Shown here piece after piece: positions 38,203-48,301 of a stretch of 64,000 bases of DNA. The notes under the pieces are model-generated. The model was given only the letters and a program-made list of their open reading frames with translations. It was not told the origin of the DNA and searched no databases. This DNA is from Pseudomonas sp. CFII64 (GTDB taxonomy: Bacteria; Pseudomonadota; Gammaproteobacteria; Pseudomonadales; Pseudomonadaceae). Within the stretch, counting starts at the first letter, position 1, and every line of letters begins with the position of its first letter. The stretch is from assembly GCF_000416235.1 (NCBI RefSeq), contig NZ_ATLO01000016.1:1-64000 (forward strand), given 5' to 3'. The position numbers and the translations under genes were made by a program.

Positions 38203-39093
38203 ATGACTATAAAAGTAGGTGTGATTGGGTTGGGCAACATGGGTGGCGGCATGGCTGCAACCCTGGCAAGCAAAGGCTTCGACGTCAGCGGCTTCGACTT
38301 GTCGGCGGCAGCGCTGATTGCGGCCCAGAGCAAGGGCGTCAAGCCTGTCACTGACAGAACCGCGTTGATCCAGCAGGTCGACGTGCTGATTCTGTCGCTG
38401 CCCAAGGCCGAACACGTCGAAGCGGTATGCCTTGGCGCTGACGGCATCCTCGCCCAAGGCAACCGTGGCCTGATCGTCGTCGACACCACGACTTCCACAC
38501 CCGAGGCCAGCCGCAAGGTCGCCGCGGCCCTGGCAGAAAAAGGCATCGGCTTTATCGACGCTCCGGTTTCCGGCGGCCCGAAAGGCGCGGCCACCGGCAC
38601 CATGTCCATGGTGATCGGCGCTGAAGACGAAGACCTCGCCAACGTCATGCCGGTCCTCGAAGGCATGAGCGGCACTCGGGTACACGTCGGCAAATGCGGT
38701 GCGGGCAACGTGGCGAAGATCGCCAACAACATGCTCGCCGCCTGCCACCTGATCAGCACCGCCGAAGCGGTGAGCATGGCGGCCAAGGCTGGCGTCGATC
38801 CGGAAAAACTGATGCTCGGCCTCAACGCCGGCTCCGGCCGTAGCGGCGCGACCCAAGTGATGTTTCCGACCTGGGTGCTGAACAAAACCTACAACTCCGG
38901 TTTCACCATGGGCCTGATGCGCAAAGACGTCGGTCTGGCCAGCGACCTGGCCGCGAGCCTGGATCTGGACTTGCCGCTGGCGCGCATCGTCGCGCAACTG
39001 TGGGCCGCCAGCAGCGAAACGCTGCCGGATGGCGAAGATTTCAACTGCATCGTGCAGCGCACCGACGCCCAGCTATTCGGCAAAGGGGAATAA
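38203..39093 (+). CDS. Beta-hydroxyacid dehydrogenase (HIBADH family), NAD(P)-dependent
   Basis: A 296-residue enzyme with the cofactor motif GVIGLGNMGGGMAA, the substrate signature FIDAPVSGGPKGA and the catalytic Lys172 in GNVAKIANNM. The family includes tartronate semialdehyde reductase, threonate dehydrogenase and serine dehydrogenase; the actual substrate is unknown. The start at 38203 begins right at the Rossmann strand; a longer frame from 38044 would run through the regulatory region. It leads a three-gene operon with 3 bases to the ALDH. Confidence 0.88.
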   Translation: MTIKVGVIGLGNMGGGMAATLASKGFDVSGFDLSAAALIAAQSKGVKPVTDRTALIQQVDVLILSLPKAEHVEAVCLGADGILAQGNRGLIVVDTTTSTPEASRKVAAALAEKGIGFIDAPVSGGPKGAATGTMSMVIGAEDEDLANVMPVLEGMSGTRVHVGKCGAGNVAKIANNMLAACHLISTAEAVSMAAKAGVDPEKLMLGLNAGSGRSGATQVMFPTWVLNKTYNSGFTMGLMRKDVGLASDLAASLDLDLPLARIVAQLWAASSETLPDGEDFNCIVQRTDAQLFGKGE

Positions 39094-39096
39094 TCC

Positions 39097-40614
39097 ATGA
39101 GCACGCAAAAAATTCTCGAACTGATGCGCCCGTATTGGGGCGATCAAAGCACGGTCGGCAGCTATGTTGGCGGTGAATTCGTCGCAGGCCATGGCGCGCC
39201 GGTTGAAGTGCGCAACGCCCACGATGACAGCCTGATGCTGAGCTACGCCGATGCCGACGCCTCGCTGGTCGACGTGATCGACAAGGCCGCGAAAACCGCG
39301 CAAATCCAGTGGGCTGCATTGACCGCCCAGGCGCGCGGCCGCTTGATGTATCAGGTCGGCGCGCTGATCCGCCAGGAAGCCGCCAGCCTGGCGCAGATCG
39401 AATCCCTGACCGCCAACAAGCCCATTCGCGACGCGACGGTTGAAGTGGCGAAAGTCGCCGAGATGTTCGAATACTACGCAGGCTGGGCCGACAAGCTGCA
39501 CGGCGAAGTGATTCCGGTGCCGACCTCGCACCTCAATTACGTCACCTACGAACCGCTGGGCACCGTGCTGCAAATCACCCCGTGGAACGCACCCATTTTC
39601 ACCTGCGGCTGGCAGATCGCTCCGGCCATCGCGGCCGGTAACGCAGTGATTCTCAAACCGTCCGAACTGACCGCACTGTCTTCCCTGGCTGTTGCCGTAC
39701 TGATCGAACGCGCGGGCGTGCCTAAAGGCTTGGTCAACGTAATCGCCGGGTTCGGCCACACCATCGGTCAAGCGCTGATCGCCAAGGCTGATATTCGCAA
39801 AGTGGTGTTTGTCGGTTCGCCAGCCACTGGCCGCCACATCGCCATTGCCGCTGCGCAACGCTGTATTCCGTGCGTCATGGAACTGGGCGGCAAATCCGCC
39901 AATATCGTCTTCGAAGACGCCGATCTGGAAGTCGCCCTGCGTGGCGCGCAGGCGGCGATTTTCTCCGGCGCCGGGCAAAGCTGCGTTTCCGGTTCACGCC
40001 TGCTGGTGCAGGAATCGATTTTCGAACGTTTCACCACCGCTCTTGCGGCTGCGGGCAAGCAATTCAAGGTCGGCGATCCGAGCAATCCGGACACCCAGAT
40101 CGGCCCGATCAACAATGCCAAGCAGTACGCCCACGTCAAAACCATGGTGGAAGGCGCGTTGAAAGACGGGGCCAAACTGGTCGGCGTCGATGCCGATCCG
40201 CTGCCAAAGGGTCCGGGTTATTACGTCAATCCGACGGTTCTTGCCGGGAATAACGCGCTGTATTGCGCCCAGGAAGAAATCTTTGGCCCGGTGGTCGTGG
40301 CCATCCCGTTCAAAGACGAAGCCGACGCGATCCGCATCGCCAACGACAGCCGCTTTGGCCTGGCCGGCGGCGTGTGGACCCGTGATGTCGGGCGCGCCCA
40401 CCGCGTCGCCAGACAAGTGCGGGCCGGGACTTTCTGGGTCAACGGCTACAAGACCATCCACGTCAGCTCGCCCTTCGGCGGCTATGGCGAGAGCGGTTAT
40501 GGCCGTTCGTCTGGCCTGGATGCATTGCGCGAGTACAGCGAAGTCAAAAGCGTCTGGGTCGAAACCGCTGCAGTGCCTGCGGTCAGTTTTGGCTACGGCG
40601 CGAGCCTGGAGTAA
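39097..40614 (+). CDS. Aldehyde dehydrogenase family protein
   Basis: A 505-residue NAD(P)-dependent aldehyde dehydrogenase. The oxyanion-region motif TPWNAPIF, the general base Glu262 (MELGGKSAN) and the nucleophile Cys296 (GQSCVSGSR) are all present. The product of the preceding dehydrogenase would be a semialdehyde or ketone, so the two could act in sequence. It is 5 bases from the M20 gene. The substrate is not known. Confidence 0.93.
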   Translation: MSTQKILELMRPYWGDQSTVGSYVGGEFVAGHGAPVEVRNAHDDSLMLSYADADASLVDVIDKAAKTAQIQWAALTAQARGRLMYQVGALIRQEAASLAQIESLTANKPIRDATVEVAKVAEMFEYYAGWADKLHGEVIPVPTSHLNYVTYEPLGTVLQITPWNAPIFTCGWQIAPAIAAGNAVILKPSELTALSSLAVAVLIERAGVPKGLVNVIAGFGHTIGQALIAKADIRKVVFVGSPATGRHIAIAAAQRCIPCVMELGGKSANIVFEDADLEVALRGAQAAIFSGAGQSCVSGSRLLVQESIFERFTTALAAAGKQFKVGDPSNPDTQIGPINNAKQYAHVKTMVEGALKDGAKLVGVDADPLPKGPGYYVNPTVLAGNNALYCAQEEIFGPVVVAIPFKDEADAIRIANDSRFGLAGGVWTRDVGRAHRVARQVRAGTFWVNGYKTIHVSSPFGGYGESGYGRSSGLDALREYSEVKSVWVETAAVPAVSFGYGASLE

Positions 40615-40619
40615 ATCTG

Positions 40620-41777
40620 ATGACTGTTTCCAAGAATCTGATCGAGGACGCCATTGCCTGGCGTCGCGACTTTCACTCCGCACCTGAGTTGGGTTTCGAA
40701 GAGCTGCGCACCTCTGAACGGGTCGCGCAGTTGCTGGAAAGCTTCGGCATCGAAGTCCATCGCGGCCTCGGCGGCACCGGCGTGGTCGGCACGCTGCGCA
40801 CCGGCGATGGCCCGACCATTGGCATCCGCGCCGACATGGACGCGCTGCCCATTCAAGAGTTGGCCAAGCATTCCCACAGTTCGAATCACAAGGGCTGCAT
40901 GCACGCGTGTGGTCACGACGGGCACACCGCCATCTTGCTCGCCACCGCCCGCCATCTGAGCGAGACGCGCAATTTCAGCGGCACCGTGCATTTCGTGTTT
41001 CAGCCTGCCGAAGAGAATCTCGGTGGTGCCGGCAAGATGATCGAAGACGGTTTATTCGAGCGCTTCCCGATGCAGGCGATTTACGGCCTGCATAACTGGC
41101 CGGGCGTGCCAGCCGGGCACGTAGTGATCAATCCGGGCCCGATGATGGCGTCGCTGGATACGTTCGAAATCGTCCTGACCGGCAAAGGCAGCCATGCCGC
41201 CATGCCAGACAAAGGCGCCGACCCGATTGTTGCCGCAGCGGAACTGGTGCTGGGTTTGCAAACCATCACCTCGCGACGCCTGTCGCCGCTGGATTCAGCG
41301 GTGATCAGCATCACCCAGTTCAATGCCGGGGAAGCCATCAACGTGATCCCGGAAGTTGCCGTGCTGCGCGGTACTGTGCGCTGCCTGCAATCGCCGGTTC
41401 GCGACAAGGTTGAAAAGCTGATCGGTGAGTTCGTCGAGCAGCTGCCAACGGCGTTCGGTGTCAGCGGCAAGCTGGCTTACACCGTCGGTTACCCGGTCAC
41501 GGAAAACAATGTCGATGCGGCGGCGACGATGCGGCGCGCGGCGATTGCGGCGGTAGGCGAAGACAAGGTTCAGTGGGGCTGCAATCCGTCGATGGCGTCC
41601 GAGGATTTCGCGTTCATGCTCAATGAATGTCCGGGTGCCTATGTCTGGCTGGGCGTGGATGGCGAAAAACCTTCAGCGGCGCTGCACAACCCGTACTACG
41701 ACTTCAACGACCAGGCCATCGAGCCCGGCGTTGCGGTGTGGACGAGTCTGGTGGAGCAGGAAATGCCGCAGCGCTAA
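40620..41777 (+). CDS. M20 family amidohydrolase/aminoacylase
   Basis: A 385-residue metal-dependent hydrolase of the hippurate hydrolase/IAA-amino acid hydrolase type. The metal-binding segments are MHACGHDGHTA, FQPAEEN and HNPYYDFND, with DMDALPI upstream; the dimerisation domain insert is present. It would release an amino acid from an N-acyl precursor. It is the third gene of the dehydrogenase operon and is followed by a REP block. Confidence 0.92.
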   Translation: MTVSKNLIEDAIAWRRDFHSAPELGFEELRTSERVAQLLESFGIEVHRGLGGTGVVGTLRTGDGPTIGIRADMDALPIQELAKHSHSSNHKGCMHACGHDGHTAILLATARHLSETRNFSGTVHFVFQPAEENLGGAGKMIEDGLFERFPMQAIYGLHNWPGVPAGHVVINPGPMMASLDTFEIVLTGKGSHAAMPDKGADPIVAAAELVLGLQTITSRRLSPLDSAVISITQFNAGEAINVIPEVAVLRGTVRCLQSPVRDKVEKLIGEFVEQLPTAFGVSGKLAYTVGYPVTENNVDAAATMRRAAIAAVGEDKVQWGCNPSMASEDFAFMLNECPGAYVWLGVDGEKPSAALHNPYYDFNDQAIEPGVAVWTSLVEQEMPQR

Positions 41778-41783
41778 CAGTAT

Positions 41784-41875
41784 CGTTGGAGCGAGGCTAG
41801 CCCGCGAAGGCGTCAGGTCAGGCGACAAAGGTGTCGCCTGATAGATCCATTCGCGAGCAAGCCTAACTCCAACGG
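41784..41875. repeat. REP pair (GGAGCGAGGC family)
   Basis: CGTTGGAGCGAGGC and its complement (AGCCTAACTCCAACG) bracket about 60 bases containing a further hairpin (AGGCGAC / GTCGCCT). It lies between the convergent M20 and sdaA genes. Confidence 0.8.
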
Positions 41876-41885
41876 ATCAAATCAA

Positions 41886-43262
41886 CTAGCACTCCACCCA
41901 TTTCACCGCCAACCCGCCGCGAGATGTTTCCTTGTATTTGTCGAGCATGTCGGCGCCGGTGTCGCGCATGGTGCGGATGGCTTGATCCAGGGAAATCAAA
42001 TGCTCGCCGTCGCCGCGCATGGCCATTTGCGCGGCATTGATGGATTTGACGGCGGCGATGGCATTTCGCTCGATGCACGGCACCTGCACCAGACCTCCCA
42101 CCGGATCACAGGTCAGGCCCAGATTATGTTCCAGACCGATTTCGGCTGCGTTTTCCACCTGCTCCGGCGTTGCGCCGAGAATCTCCGCCAAACCCGCCGC
42201 CGCCATGGCGCATGCCGAACCGACCTCGCCCTGACAGCCGACTTCCGCGCCGGAAATCGATGCATTCTTTTTGCACAGAATCCCCACCGCTGCCGCGCTC
42301 AGGAAAAACCGCACGACGTCGTCTTCGTTGGCATCGGGATTGAATTTCATGAAGTAATGCAGCACCGCCGGGATAATCCCCGCAGCACCATTGGTCGGTG
42401 CAGTGACCATGCGCCCGCCCGCTGCGTTCTCTTCGTTGACCGCCAGGGCAAACAGGTTGACCCATTCCATGGCGCTCAAGGTCGAGCTGATCACATTGGG
42501 TTTGCCCAGCTCCTGCAGGCTGCGATGCAGACGAAACGCACGACGCCGCACATTCAGCCCGCCAGGCAAGATGCCTTCCTCGCGCAAGCCTTTGTTCACA
42601 CAGTCCTGCATGGCGCTCCAGATATGCATGATCTTCGCGCGGATTTCGGCCTCGGTGCGCCAGACTTTTTCGTTCTCCAGCATCAAACCGGAGATGCTCA
42701 GGCTGTGCTTCTTGCACAGACGCAGCAACTGCGCGCCGCTGGAAAAATCGTAAGGCAGCTCGGTGGTGTCACTGTCCAGCACGCCGCTGGCGGCCTGCTC
42801 GGCATCGATGACAAAACCACCGCCCACCGAGTAATAAGTCTGCTCATACAGCTCGCCGGTGGCACCATAGGCGCAGAGCGTCATGCCGTTGGGGTGATAA
42901 GGCAGGCTTTCTTCCAGCAAACGCATGTCGCGCTGCCAGTCGAAGGTGATCTGATGATCGCCCCCCAGCAGCAAGACCTGCGCCTCAAGCACCGCCTGCA
43001 CACGCGGGGCGACTTGCGCCGGATCAACCTGATCGGGCCATTCGCCCATCAGGCCGATGACCACGGCCCGGTCGCTGCCATGCCCGATCCCGGTTGCGGA
43101 CAACGAACCGTACAAACGCACTTCGACGCGCTCGACCTTGTCCAGCAACTCCATCTCACGCAACTGGGTGCTGAAGATCGCCGCAGCGCGCATCGGTCCC
43201 ACGGTATGAGAACTGGACGGGCCGATGCCGATTTTGAACATGTCGAAGACGCTGATAGCCAT
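41886..43262 (-). CDS. sdaA: L-serine ammonia-lyase
   Basis: A 458-residue single-chain Fe-S enzyme deaminating L-serine to pyruvate. The N-terminus [20 protein letters not shown] is diagnostic, and the alpha-domain part contains the conserved cysteines in [29 protein letters not shown] and [14 protein letters not shown]. It is divergent from a GcvA-type LysR gene 117 bp away, its likely regulator. Its neighbours suggest that serine or a related amino acid is a product of the local pathway. Confidence 0.95.
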   Translation of the reverse strand: MAISVFDMFKIGIGPSSSHTVGPMRAAAIFSTQLREMELLDKVERVEVRLYGSLSATGIGHGSDRAVVIGLMGEWPDQVDPAQVAPRVQAVLEAQVLLLGGDHQITFDWQRDMRLLEESLPYHPNGMTLCAYGATGELYEQTYYSVGGGFVIDAEQAASGVLDSDTTELPYDFSSGAQLLRLCKKHSLSISGLMLENEKVWRTEAEIRAKIMHIWSAMQDCVNKGLREEGILPGGLNVRRRAFRLHRSLQELGKPNVISSTLSAMEWVNLFALAVNEENAAGGRMVTAPTNGAAGIIPAVLHYFMKFNPDANEDDVVRFFLSAAAVGILCKKNASISGAEVGCQGEVGSACAMAAAGLAEILGATPEQVENAAEIGLEHNLGLTCDPVGGLVQVPCIERNAIAAVKSINAAQMAMRGDGEHLISLDQAIRTMRDTGADMLDKYKETSRGGLAVKWVEC

Positions 43263-43379
43263 ACGGGTTTCTCGATTCGTGAGAGGCTTGGAACCACTTT
43301 TCTATGCCTGGCATTCTTGGCATTGCCCGGCTGATCGACAAACGAAACTTCCTAAGCCACGGTTAAGCAGAACTGATCA

Positions 43380-44294
43380 ATGAGCAAAATCCTCACCGCG
43401 CAAATGCACGCCTGGCTTCAAGTCTTCGCCTGTGCTGCCCGACACCTGTCGTTCACTCGCTGTGCGGATGAGCTGCACGTCACGCCCGGCGCGATCAGCC
43501 AGCAGATGCGCCAGCTGGAAGAACGCCTGGGTTTCGCGCTGTTTCATCGGGTTGGACGCGGGCTGGAACTGACCGCCGAAGGCCAGCGCCTGGCGGTTGT
43601 CGCCAACGAAGTGCACAGTCGCATCGATGATGAACTGCGGCTACTGCACTCCGGACGTATCGGCGGGGTGTTCAAGCTGCGCTGCATTCCGTCGTTCCTC
43701 AGCAAGTGGCTGATGCCGCGTCTGCCGCTGCTGGAACAGGCATTCCCGGACATTCAATTGCGCATCGTCGCCGAAGACAGCAGCGGCTCGTTGCGCGACG
43801 ACGACTTCGATCTGGCCATCGACCTGAACGACGGCAGTTATCCGGGCCTGATGACCACGTCGTTGCTGGAAGAGGAATTGTTTCCGGTCTGCTCCCCTGC
43901 CCTGCAGCAAGGCAAGCCACCGCTGGATACGCCCAGTCAACTGGTGCATTACCCGTTGCTGCACGACATCACTGCCTGGCGTGGCAGTTATGAATATGCG
44001 GAGTGGGAGTTTTACCTGAATGCCATCGGCGCATCCGGCATCGATGTGCGGCGCGGTCATACGTTCAATCGTAATCACCTGACCATCGAGGCGGCGATCA
44101 TGGGCATGGGCGTGGCCATCGCGCGCAAAGCGCTGATCACCACCGAGCTGGAAGAAGGCTCGTTGATCGTGCCGTTCGGCCATCCGATTGCAGCGCGGAA
44201 AAAATACGTTCTGGTTTACCGCGAAGGCGCACTCAACACGCCGGCGCGGCGTGCGGTGCATGACTGGCTGGTGGAGCAGGCACTAAAGCATTGA
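43380..44294 (+). CDS. LysR family regulator, GcvA-like
   Basis: A 304-residue LysR regulator. The N-terminal helix-turn-helix (FACAARHLSFTRCADELHVT, ISQQMRQLEERLG) and the effector domain with LRCIPSFLSKWLMPRLP resemble the GcvA/AmpR subgroup. Control of the divergent serine deaminase gene is inferred from position. The ribosome site is weak. A REP hairpin follows the stop. Confidence 0.9.
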   Translation: MSKILTAQMHAWLQVFACAARHLSFTRCADELHVTPGAISQQMRQLEERLGFALFHRVGRGLELTAEGQRLAVVANEVHSRIDDELRLLHSGRIGGVFKLRCIPSFLSKWLMPRLPLLEQAFPDIQLRIVAEDSSGSLRDDDFDLAIDLNDGSYPGLMTTSLLEEELFPVCSPALQQGKPPLDTPSQLVHYPLLHDITAWRGSYEYAEWEFYLNAIGASGIDVRRGHTFNRNHLTIEAAIMGMGVAIARKALITTELEEGSLIVPFGHPIAARKKYVLVYREGALNTPARRAVHDWLVEQALKH

Positions 44295-44297
44295 TAC

Positions 44298-44360
44298 CCT
44301 GTTGGAGCGAGGCTTGCCCGCGAAGCCGTTGTTCCGGTTCGCGGGCAAGCTTCCAACAGG
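44298..44360. repeat. REP hairpin (GGAGCGAGGC family)
   Basis: CCTGTTGGAGCGAGGCTTGC and its complement close a short loop between the convergent LysR and DUF3100 genes; probably also a two-way transcript end. Confidence 0.8.
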
Positions 44361-44367
44361 TTGCAAC

Positions 44368-45696
44368 TTAATGGAAAAACTCGGCAATCATCACGGCACC
44401 GATAAACGTGCCGAAGTTGGCCAGGAACGACACCAGCACGATGCGCCAGCCCAGCAGGCGGAAGGCCGGCAAGTCCTTGGCAATCGACAGCCCGGCAAAC
44501 GCCAGCATCGGGGTGATCACCGCCAGCATGTTCACCGCGCCAACCATCTGCGAGATCTGCGCCGCCCAAGGGCACAGCGGCGAGGTCATGAACATCGCGA
44601 CCACCGAAACGGTGCACACCGCCGGGATCTTGCGCCGCAGGGCCACACACAGCATCTCGCCGATGAACACGGCCAGAATCATGATCGCCACGCCACCGAA
44701 GGCTGCCGACGAGAGCGTCTTGTAGCCCACGTAGTTGGCGATCAAGGCCAATGCGCCCGCCGCCAGCCACGCGCTGATCTTGCCAGGCCAGCCCAGTTCG
44801 CGAACTTCCAGCTGCACGTCGTCGTGCCTGGGCCCGGAAGTCAGAACCGATGCCTTGGTGGTGCGGCCGATGATTGGCTCCAGGACGCGATAACCCCAGA
44901 CTGCCAGCGGCAACGAGATGAACAGCGTGAAGTAGGTGCCGATAGTGGTGGTGATCAGGTTCGACGCGGCGGCCAGCGCCATGACTTCCTTGGCCACTTC
45001 CGGCGTCTGCTGGGCCGCGATGGCGCCAGCGGCGGCGGCCATCATGCTGCCCGAACCGATGCCGGAACCCATCGCCAGCGAGTTGGGATGGAAAATCCCG
45101 AGGCTGGCAATAAAGCCGGCGACGATCGCGATGAACAGCGCACCGAACAACGTGCCGGTCAGGTATTCGGCCAACACGCCGCGCCCTTCCGGAGAGTCCA
45201 TGCCGTAACGCTCACCGATGATCGCCAGGCTAGGCTCGCGGCCTACCGAGAAGGTCGCGCCAATCGCTTCGCGCTTGATCCCCAGCATCAAGGCGACCGG
45301 CAGACCGAGGATAACCGTGCCGACAAAGTGGCCGAACTCTTGAAACACCAACGCCCAGCCCGAGGCGAATACCACTGGCAAGGAGCCACCGACCACCATA
45401 CCCAGCTTGGCGATGAACACCAGCAGCGCAGGTTGCAGAATGGAAGCGGAACGCATTTGGTCGCCGTAATCGAGACCGATAGTGCCCGGCACTCGACGAC
45501 TGATCAGGCCAATGCCCGCACCAATCAGCAGCGCCCAGACCATCGGCAGCAGCACGACTTTGCCGGGGCCCAGGGGAATACTGATGGCACCGATCGACTC
45601 GGCAATAATCAGGATGACTGCGGCCCAGACGTACAGTTTGACCGTCGACGAAACAGCACGGCTATCACCCAGTGTCACGGCTTGCGAATGTTGCAT
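44368..45696 (-). CDS. DUF3100 family membrane protein
   Basis: A 442-residue polytopic inner-membrane protein with about 11-12 hydrophobic segments, recognised as DUF3100 from GLDYGDQMRSASILQPALL and the glycine-rich GSGIGSGSMMAAAAGA. The family is often found with M20 aminoacylases, so uptake of an N-acyl or peptide-like substrate is plausible but unproven. AAGGGG precedes the ATG at 45696; an open frame continues 36 codons upstream but lacks a ribosome site at its ATG. Confidence 0.85.
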   Translation of the reverse strand: MQHSQAVTLGDSRAVSSTVKLYVWAAVILIIAESIGAISIPLGPGKVVLLPMVWALLIGAGIGLISRRVPGTIGLDYGDQMRSASILQPALLVFIAKLGMVVGGSLPVVFASGWALVFQEFGHFVGTVILGLPVALMLGIKREAIGATFSVGREPSLAIIGERYGMDSPEGRGVLAEYLTGTLFGALFIAIVAGFIASLGIFHPNSLAMGSGIGSGSMMAAAAGAIAAQQTPEVAKEVMALAAASNLITTTIGTYFTLFISLPLAVWGYRVLEPIIGRTTKASVLTSGPRHDDVQLEVRELGWPGKISAWLAAGALALIANYVGYKTLSSAAFGGVAIMILAVFIGEMLCVALRRKIPAVCTVSVVAMFMTSPLCPWAAQISQMVGAVNMLAVITPMLAFAGLSIAKDLPAFRLLGWRIVLVSFLANFGTFIGAVMIAEFFH

Positions 45697-46054
45697 GGTA
45701 ATCCCCTTCACCTGCTGAACAGCCGCCATGCGGCCGGTCAATAGTTGTTGTTTTTCAGGAGGCGCCGACGGCACCCAGGGCAGTTTCAAATCCATGCCAG
45801 GCATGGCGGCTCACGCAAAGCGGGCCATCTCTTTTATTGCGCGAATCTGTCGAGCAGACCGGCCTTTGGCTCCCGCGACTGACGAGGCGAAAAAATACCC
45901 TGACGAAGGGAACTTCAACGCTTTCAACCACTCTGCGGTGCAGTTCGAGTATGGGTAGCGTGAGGGCTCACACCAATATTGCTGATTGGATTTATTGTTG
46001 CCTTAAACAGAACACCGATGCCGGGGAAGCATGCAGCAAACATAGAATTTTGCA
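45697..46054. other. DUF3100 upstream region, no gene seen
   Basis: About 360 bases lie between the DUF3100 start and a REP block. No convincing reading frame, RNA or clear promoter match was seen, although the promoter of the DUF3100 gene must lie here. Confidence 0.4.
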
Positions 46055-46156
46055 GGAGGGGACTTGTCCCCGAAAGACCGCAGCTCAGACAGCGTTAGCC
46101 TTGTGGACTTTCGTTGTCCGGACCATCGTATTCGGGGACAAGTCCCCTCCTACCGG
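46055..46156. repeat. REP pair (GGGACTTGTCCCC family)
   Basis: GGAGGGGACTTGTCCCCG at the left and CGGGGACAAGTCCCCTCC at the right form an inverted pair about 65 bases apart. The right arm with its flank (TTCGGGGACAAG to TACCGGT) is identical to 1101-1127. Confidence 0.85.
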
Positions 46157-46169
46157 TCGTTAGAGATTC

Positions 46170-46237
46170 CGGTAGGAGCGAACTTGTTGGCGAGGGGGCA
46201 TTCCTGACGCCGCTTCGCCAACAAGTGGGCTCGTGCG
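46170..46237. repeat. REP-like palindrome (ACTTGTTGGCGA family)
   Basis: GTAGGAGCGAACTTGTTGGC and its imperfect complement (GCCAACAAGTGGGCTCGTGC) surround a short loop just downstream of the chemoreceptor stop. Confidence 0.75.
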
Positions 46238-46243
46238 CTTCTA

Positions 46244-48301
46244 TCAATCCAGACGGAACCGCGCCGTGTTGTCGCTCAACGCGCGACTGCCTCTGCTCAA
46301 GGTATCTGCCGCCTGATTCACCGCGCGCGCGCCATCGAGCAAACGCCCCGCCGCCTGATCGACTTGCTGGATATTGCCGCTGACTTCATCGGCGGTACTG
46401 GCCTGCTCTTCCACAGCGGTGGAAATCTGCGCAAGGGTGTCGGTAACGCCTTGCACCGCACTGGCGATTTCCACCAGCCGTTGACCCAGCCCGGTCACCG
46501 ACTCCGCGTCGGTGATGGCCTGGCCGCAGGCGGCTTCCATCAGCCCGACTGCCTGGCTCACTGTGGAGCGCAAGCTGTCCACCGTGCTGGCGATTTGCGC
46601 GGTGGACGCTTGCGTGCGCTGGGACAGGCTGCGAACTTCATCGGCCACCACGGCAAAACCACGGCCCTGCTCACCGGCCCGCGCCGCTTCGATGGCCGCA
46701 TTGAGCGCCAGCAAGTTGGTCTGTTCGGCGATGCCGCGAATGGCATCTACCACCGACTGGATCTGCTGGCCCTGCTCACTGACCCGCCCCAACGCCGACG
46801 CAGTATCCGTCAGACGCTGATTGAGCTGCTGAATGCTGTCCGTGGTGCGTTGGCTGTCGCGGCTGCTCTCCTCGGCAATCTTGCGGGTCTGCCGCGCGCT
46901 GTCGGAAGCCTGCTCACAGCTTCTGGCCACGCCTTGCGACGTCGCCGCCAACTCGGTGGCCGCTGCAGCGATCTGACTGATCTGATGCTGCTGCTCTTCG
47001 ACTTCATTGAGCGTGCCGCTGGACTGGGCATTCAGGGTCAAGACTGCGTGGCCGAGCTGCAAGGTTTCGTGATTGACGCCCAGCAAGCTGGTGCGCAACT
47101 GGATCACGGCAACGTTAAGTGCCGTGCTGATCGCGGCCAGTTCGTCGCGCCCTTCCACTTGCACCTGAACACACAGGTTGCCATCGCGCAGGGACTCAGC
47201 CAGGGTCGTGATGCCGCTGGCACTGCGCCGAATCGACGCTTGCAGACAGGCAAAGAGATAAAGCGCCGCCAACAACAGCAGGCCAAAGCAGATGCCAATG
47301 GGGATGAACTGCATGTTGGATTTTTCGCGGTAATACGCCAGGCGCGTATCCAGTGAATCCAGAGAGTGATTGCGCAGCGTAGCCAGATCGCCCAGCAAGC
47401 TATCGACACTGCGCTCGAACGCCGGCGGATCGAGTTTGATACTGCCGCCAAAGACACCGTCATCCAGGACTTTCAGCTCCGTGTCCAGGCGCTGCATGCT
47501 GGCGTTGTACTCGTCCGCCCAGGTGCGCAACTCCGCAGGCAGCTTGGCTTGCAGCGACGCCCCCGTCTTGAGCATCTGATCGCGGGCGTCGCTGATCCGG
47601 CCACGCAACTCGCGCACTTGCAGGCGGCTTTGCAGACTGAACTGCCCGGTGACCACTGACGTTTGCCCGATACTTGCCATGCGTCCGATACGTTCGATCA
47701 GCTCCGGGATCTGCTGCGTCGACATTTGCATCAACAAATAGGTTTCAAGCCATGGATCGAGGATCAAGCCACTGCTTGTGGCGATCTGCTCGCGCAACGC
47801 CTGAAGATTGCTCAGCGCTGTGGTAAAGCGGTCATAACCATCCGGCCACCAGCCCACGGTACGCAACGACGCGATGTCCATGCCCGTGACGGACGCTTGC
47901 AGCGTTTCATAACGCTTGGCGACGTCGACATCGGCGCCCTCGGTCTTGAGCGTGGCGCCCAACGCTTCAAGCGCCTGCGCGATACGTGGGCTCGCCACAT
48001 CCATGGCAGACATCGCGGCTTTGGCGGCCGGAGTCGGCTCGCGAAGAATGTCGGCAGCCTTCCAACGTGCGGCGTTATCGCGCTGCCCTGAAAGCTCGCG
48101 ATCAAGCACATCCAGCGCCAATAACTGGCGAACACCCGAACGCTCGCCCGAAATCAATGCAAGCTTGCTGCGGTAGTCCTGGCCGATCATCCACAGACTG
48201 CCCACCAGCGGCAGCATGAATAACAGAAACAGGACCTGAAACTTGCGAGCAAAACGGAACCGTCCTAATAAACGCATTCCCGGCGACAAAACGCTATACA
48301 T
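46244..48301 (-). CDS. Methyl-accepting chemotaxis protein
   Basis: A 685-residue transmembrane chemoreceptor. TM1 is at about residues 20-40 (FQVLFLLFMLPLVGSLWMI), a large helical periplasmic domain of about 290 residues follows, TM2 is near 333-355 (PIGICFGLLLLAALYLFA), then HAMP, and a cytoplasmic signalling domain with the conserved hairpin tip (EQTNLLALNAAIEAARAGEQ). The ligand domain is long enough to be a helical bimodular sensor, but I cannot name the ligand. GGGGAG precedes the start. It is monocistronic, with no che genes nearby. Confidence 0.92.
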   Translation of the reverse strand: MYSVLSPGMRLLGRFRFARKFQVLFLLFMLPLVGSLWMIGQDYRSKLALISGERSGVRQLLALDVLDRELSGQRDNAARWKAADILREPTPAAKAAMSAMDVASPRIAQALEALGATLKTEGADVDVAKRYETLQASVTGMDIASLRTVGWWPDGYDRFTTALSNLQALREQIATSSGLILDPWLETYLLMQMSTQQIPELIERIGRMASIGQTSVVTGQFSLQSRLQVRELRGRISDARDQMLKTGASLQAKLPAELRTWADEYNASMQRLDTELKVLDDGVFGGSIKLDPPAFERSVDSLLGDLATLRNHSLDSLDTRLAYYREKSNMQFIPIGICFGLLLLAALYLFACLQASIRRSASGITTLAESLRDGNLCVQVQVEGRDELAAISTALNVAVIQLRTSLLGVNHETLQLGHAVLTLNAQSSGTLNEVEEQQHQISQIAAAATELAATSQGVARSCEQASDSARQTRKIAEESSRDSQRTTDSIQQLNQRLTDTASALGRVSEQGQQIQSVVDAIRGIAEQTNLLALNAAIEAARAGEQGRGFAVVADEVRSLSQRTQASTAQIASTVDSLRSTVSQAVGLMEAACGQAITDAESVTGLGQRLVEIASAVQGVTDTLAQISTAVEEQASTADEVSGNIQQVDQAAGRLLDGARAVNQAADTLSRGSRALSDNTARFRLD

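Noticed and set aside
45697..45804. 36-codon N-terminal extension of the DUF3100 gene
   Set aside because: The ATG at 45696 has a good AAGGGG site and starts near the first membrane segment; the extension has neither.
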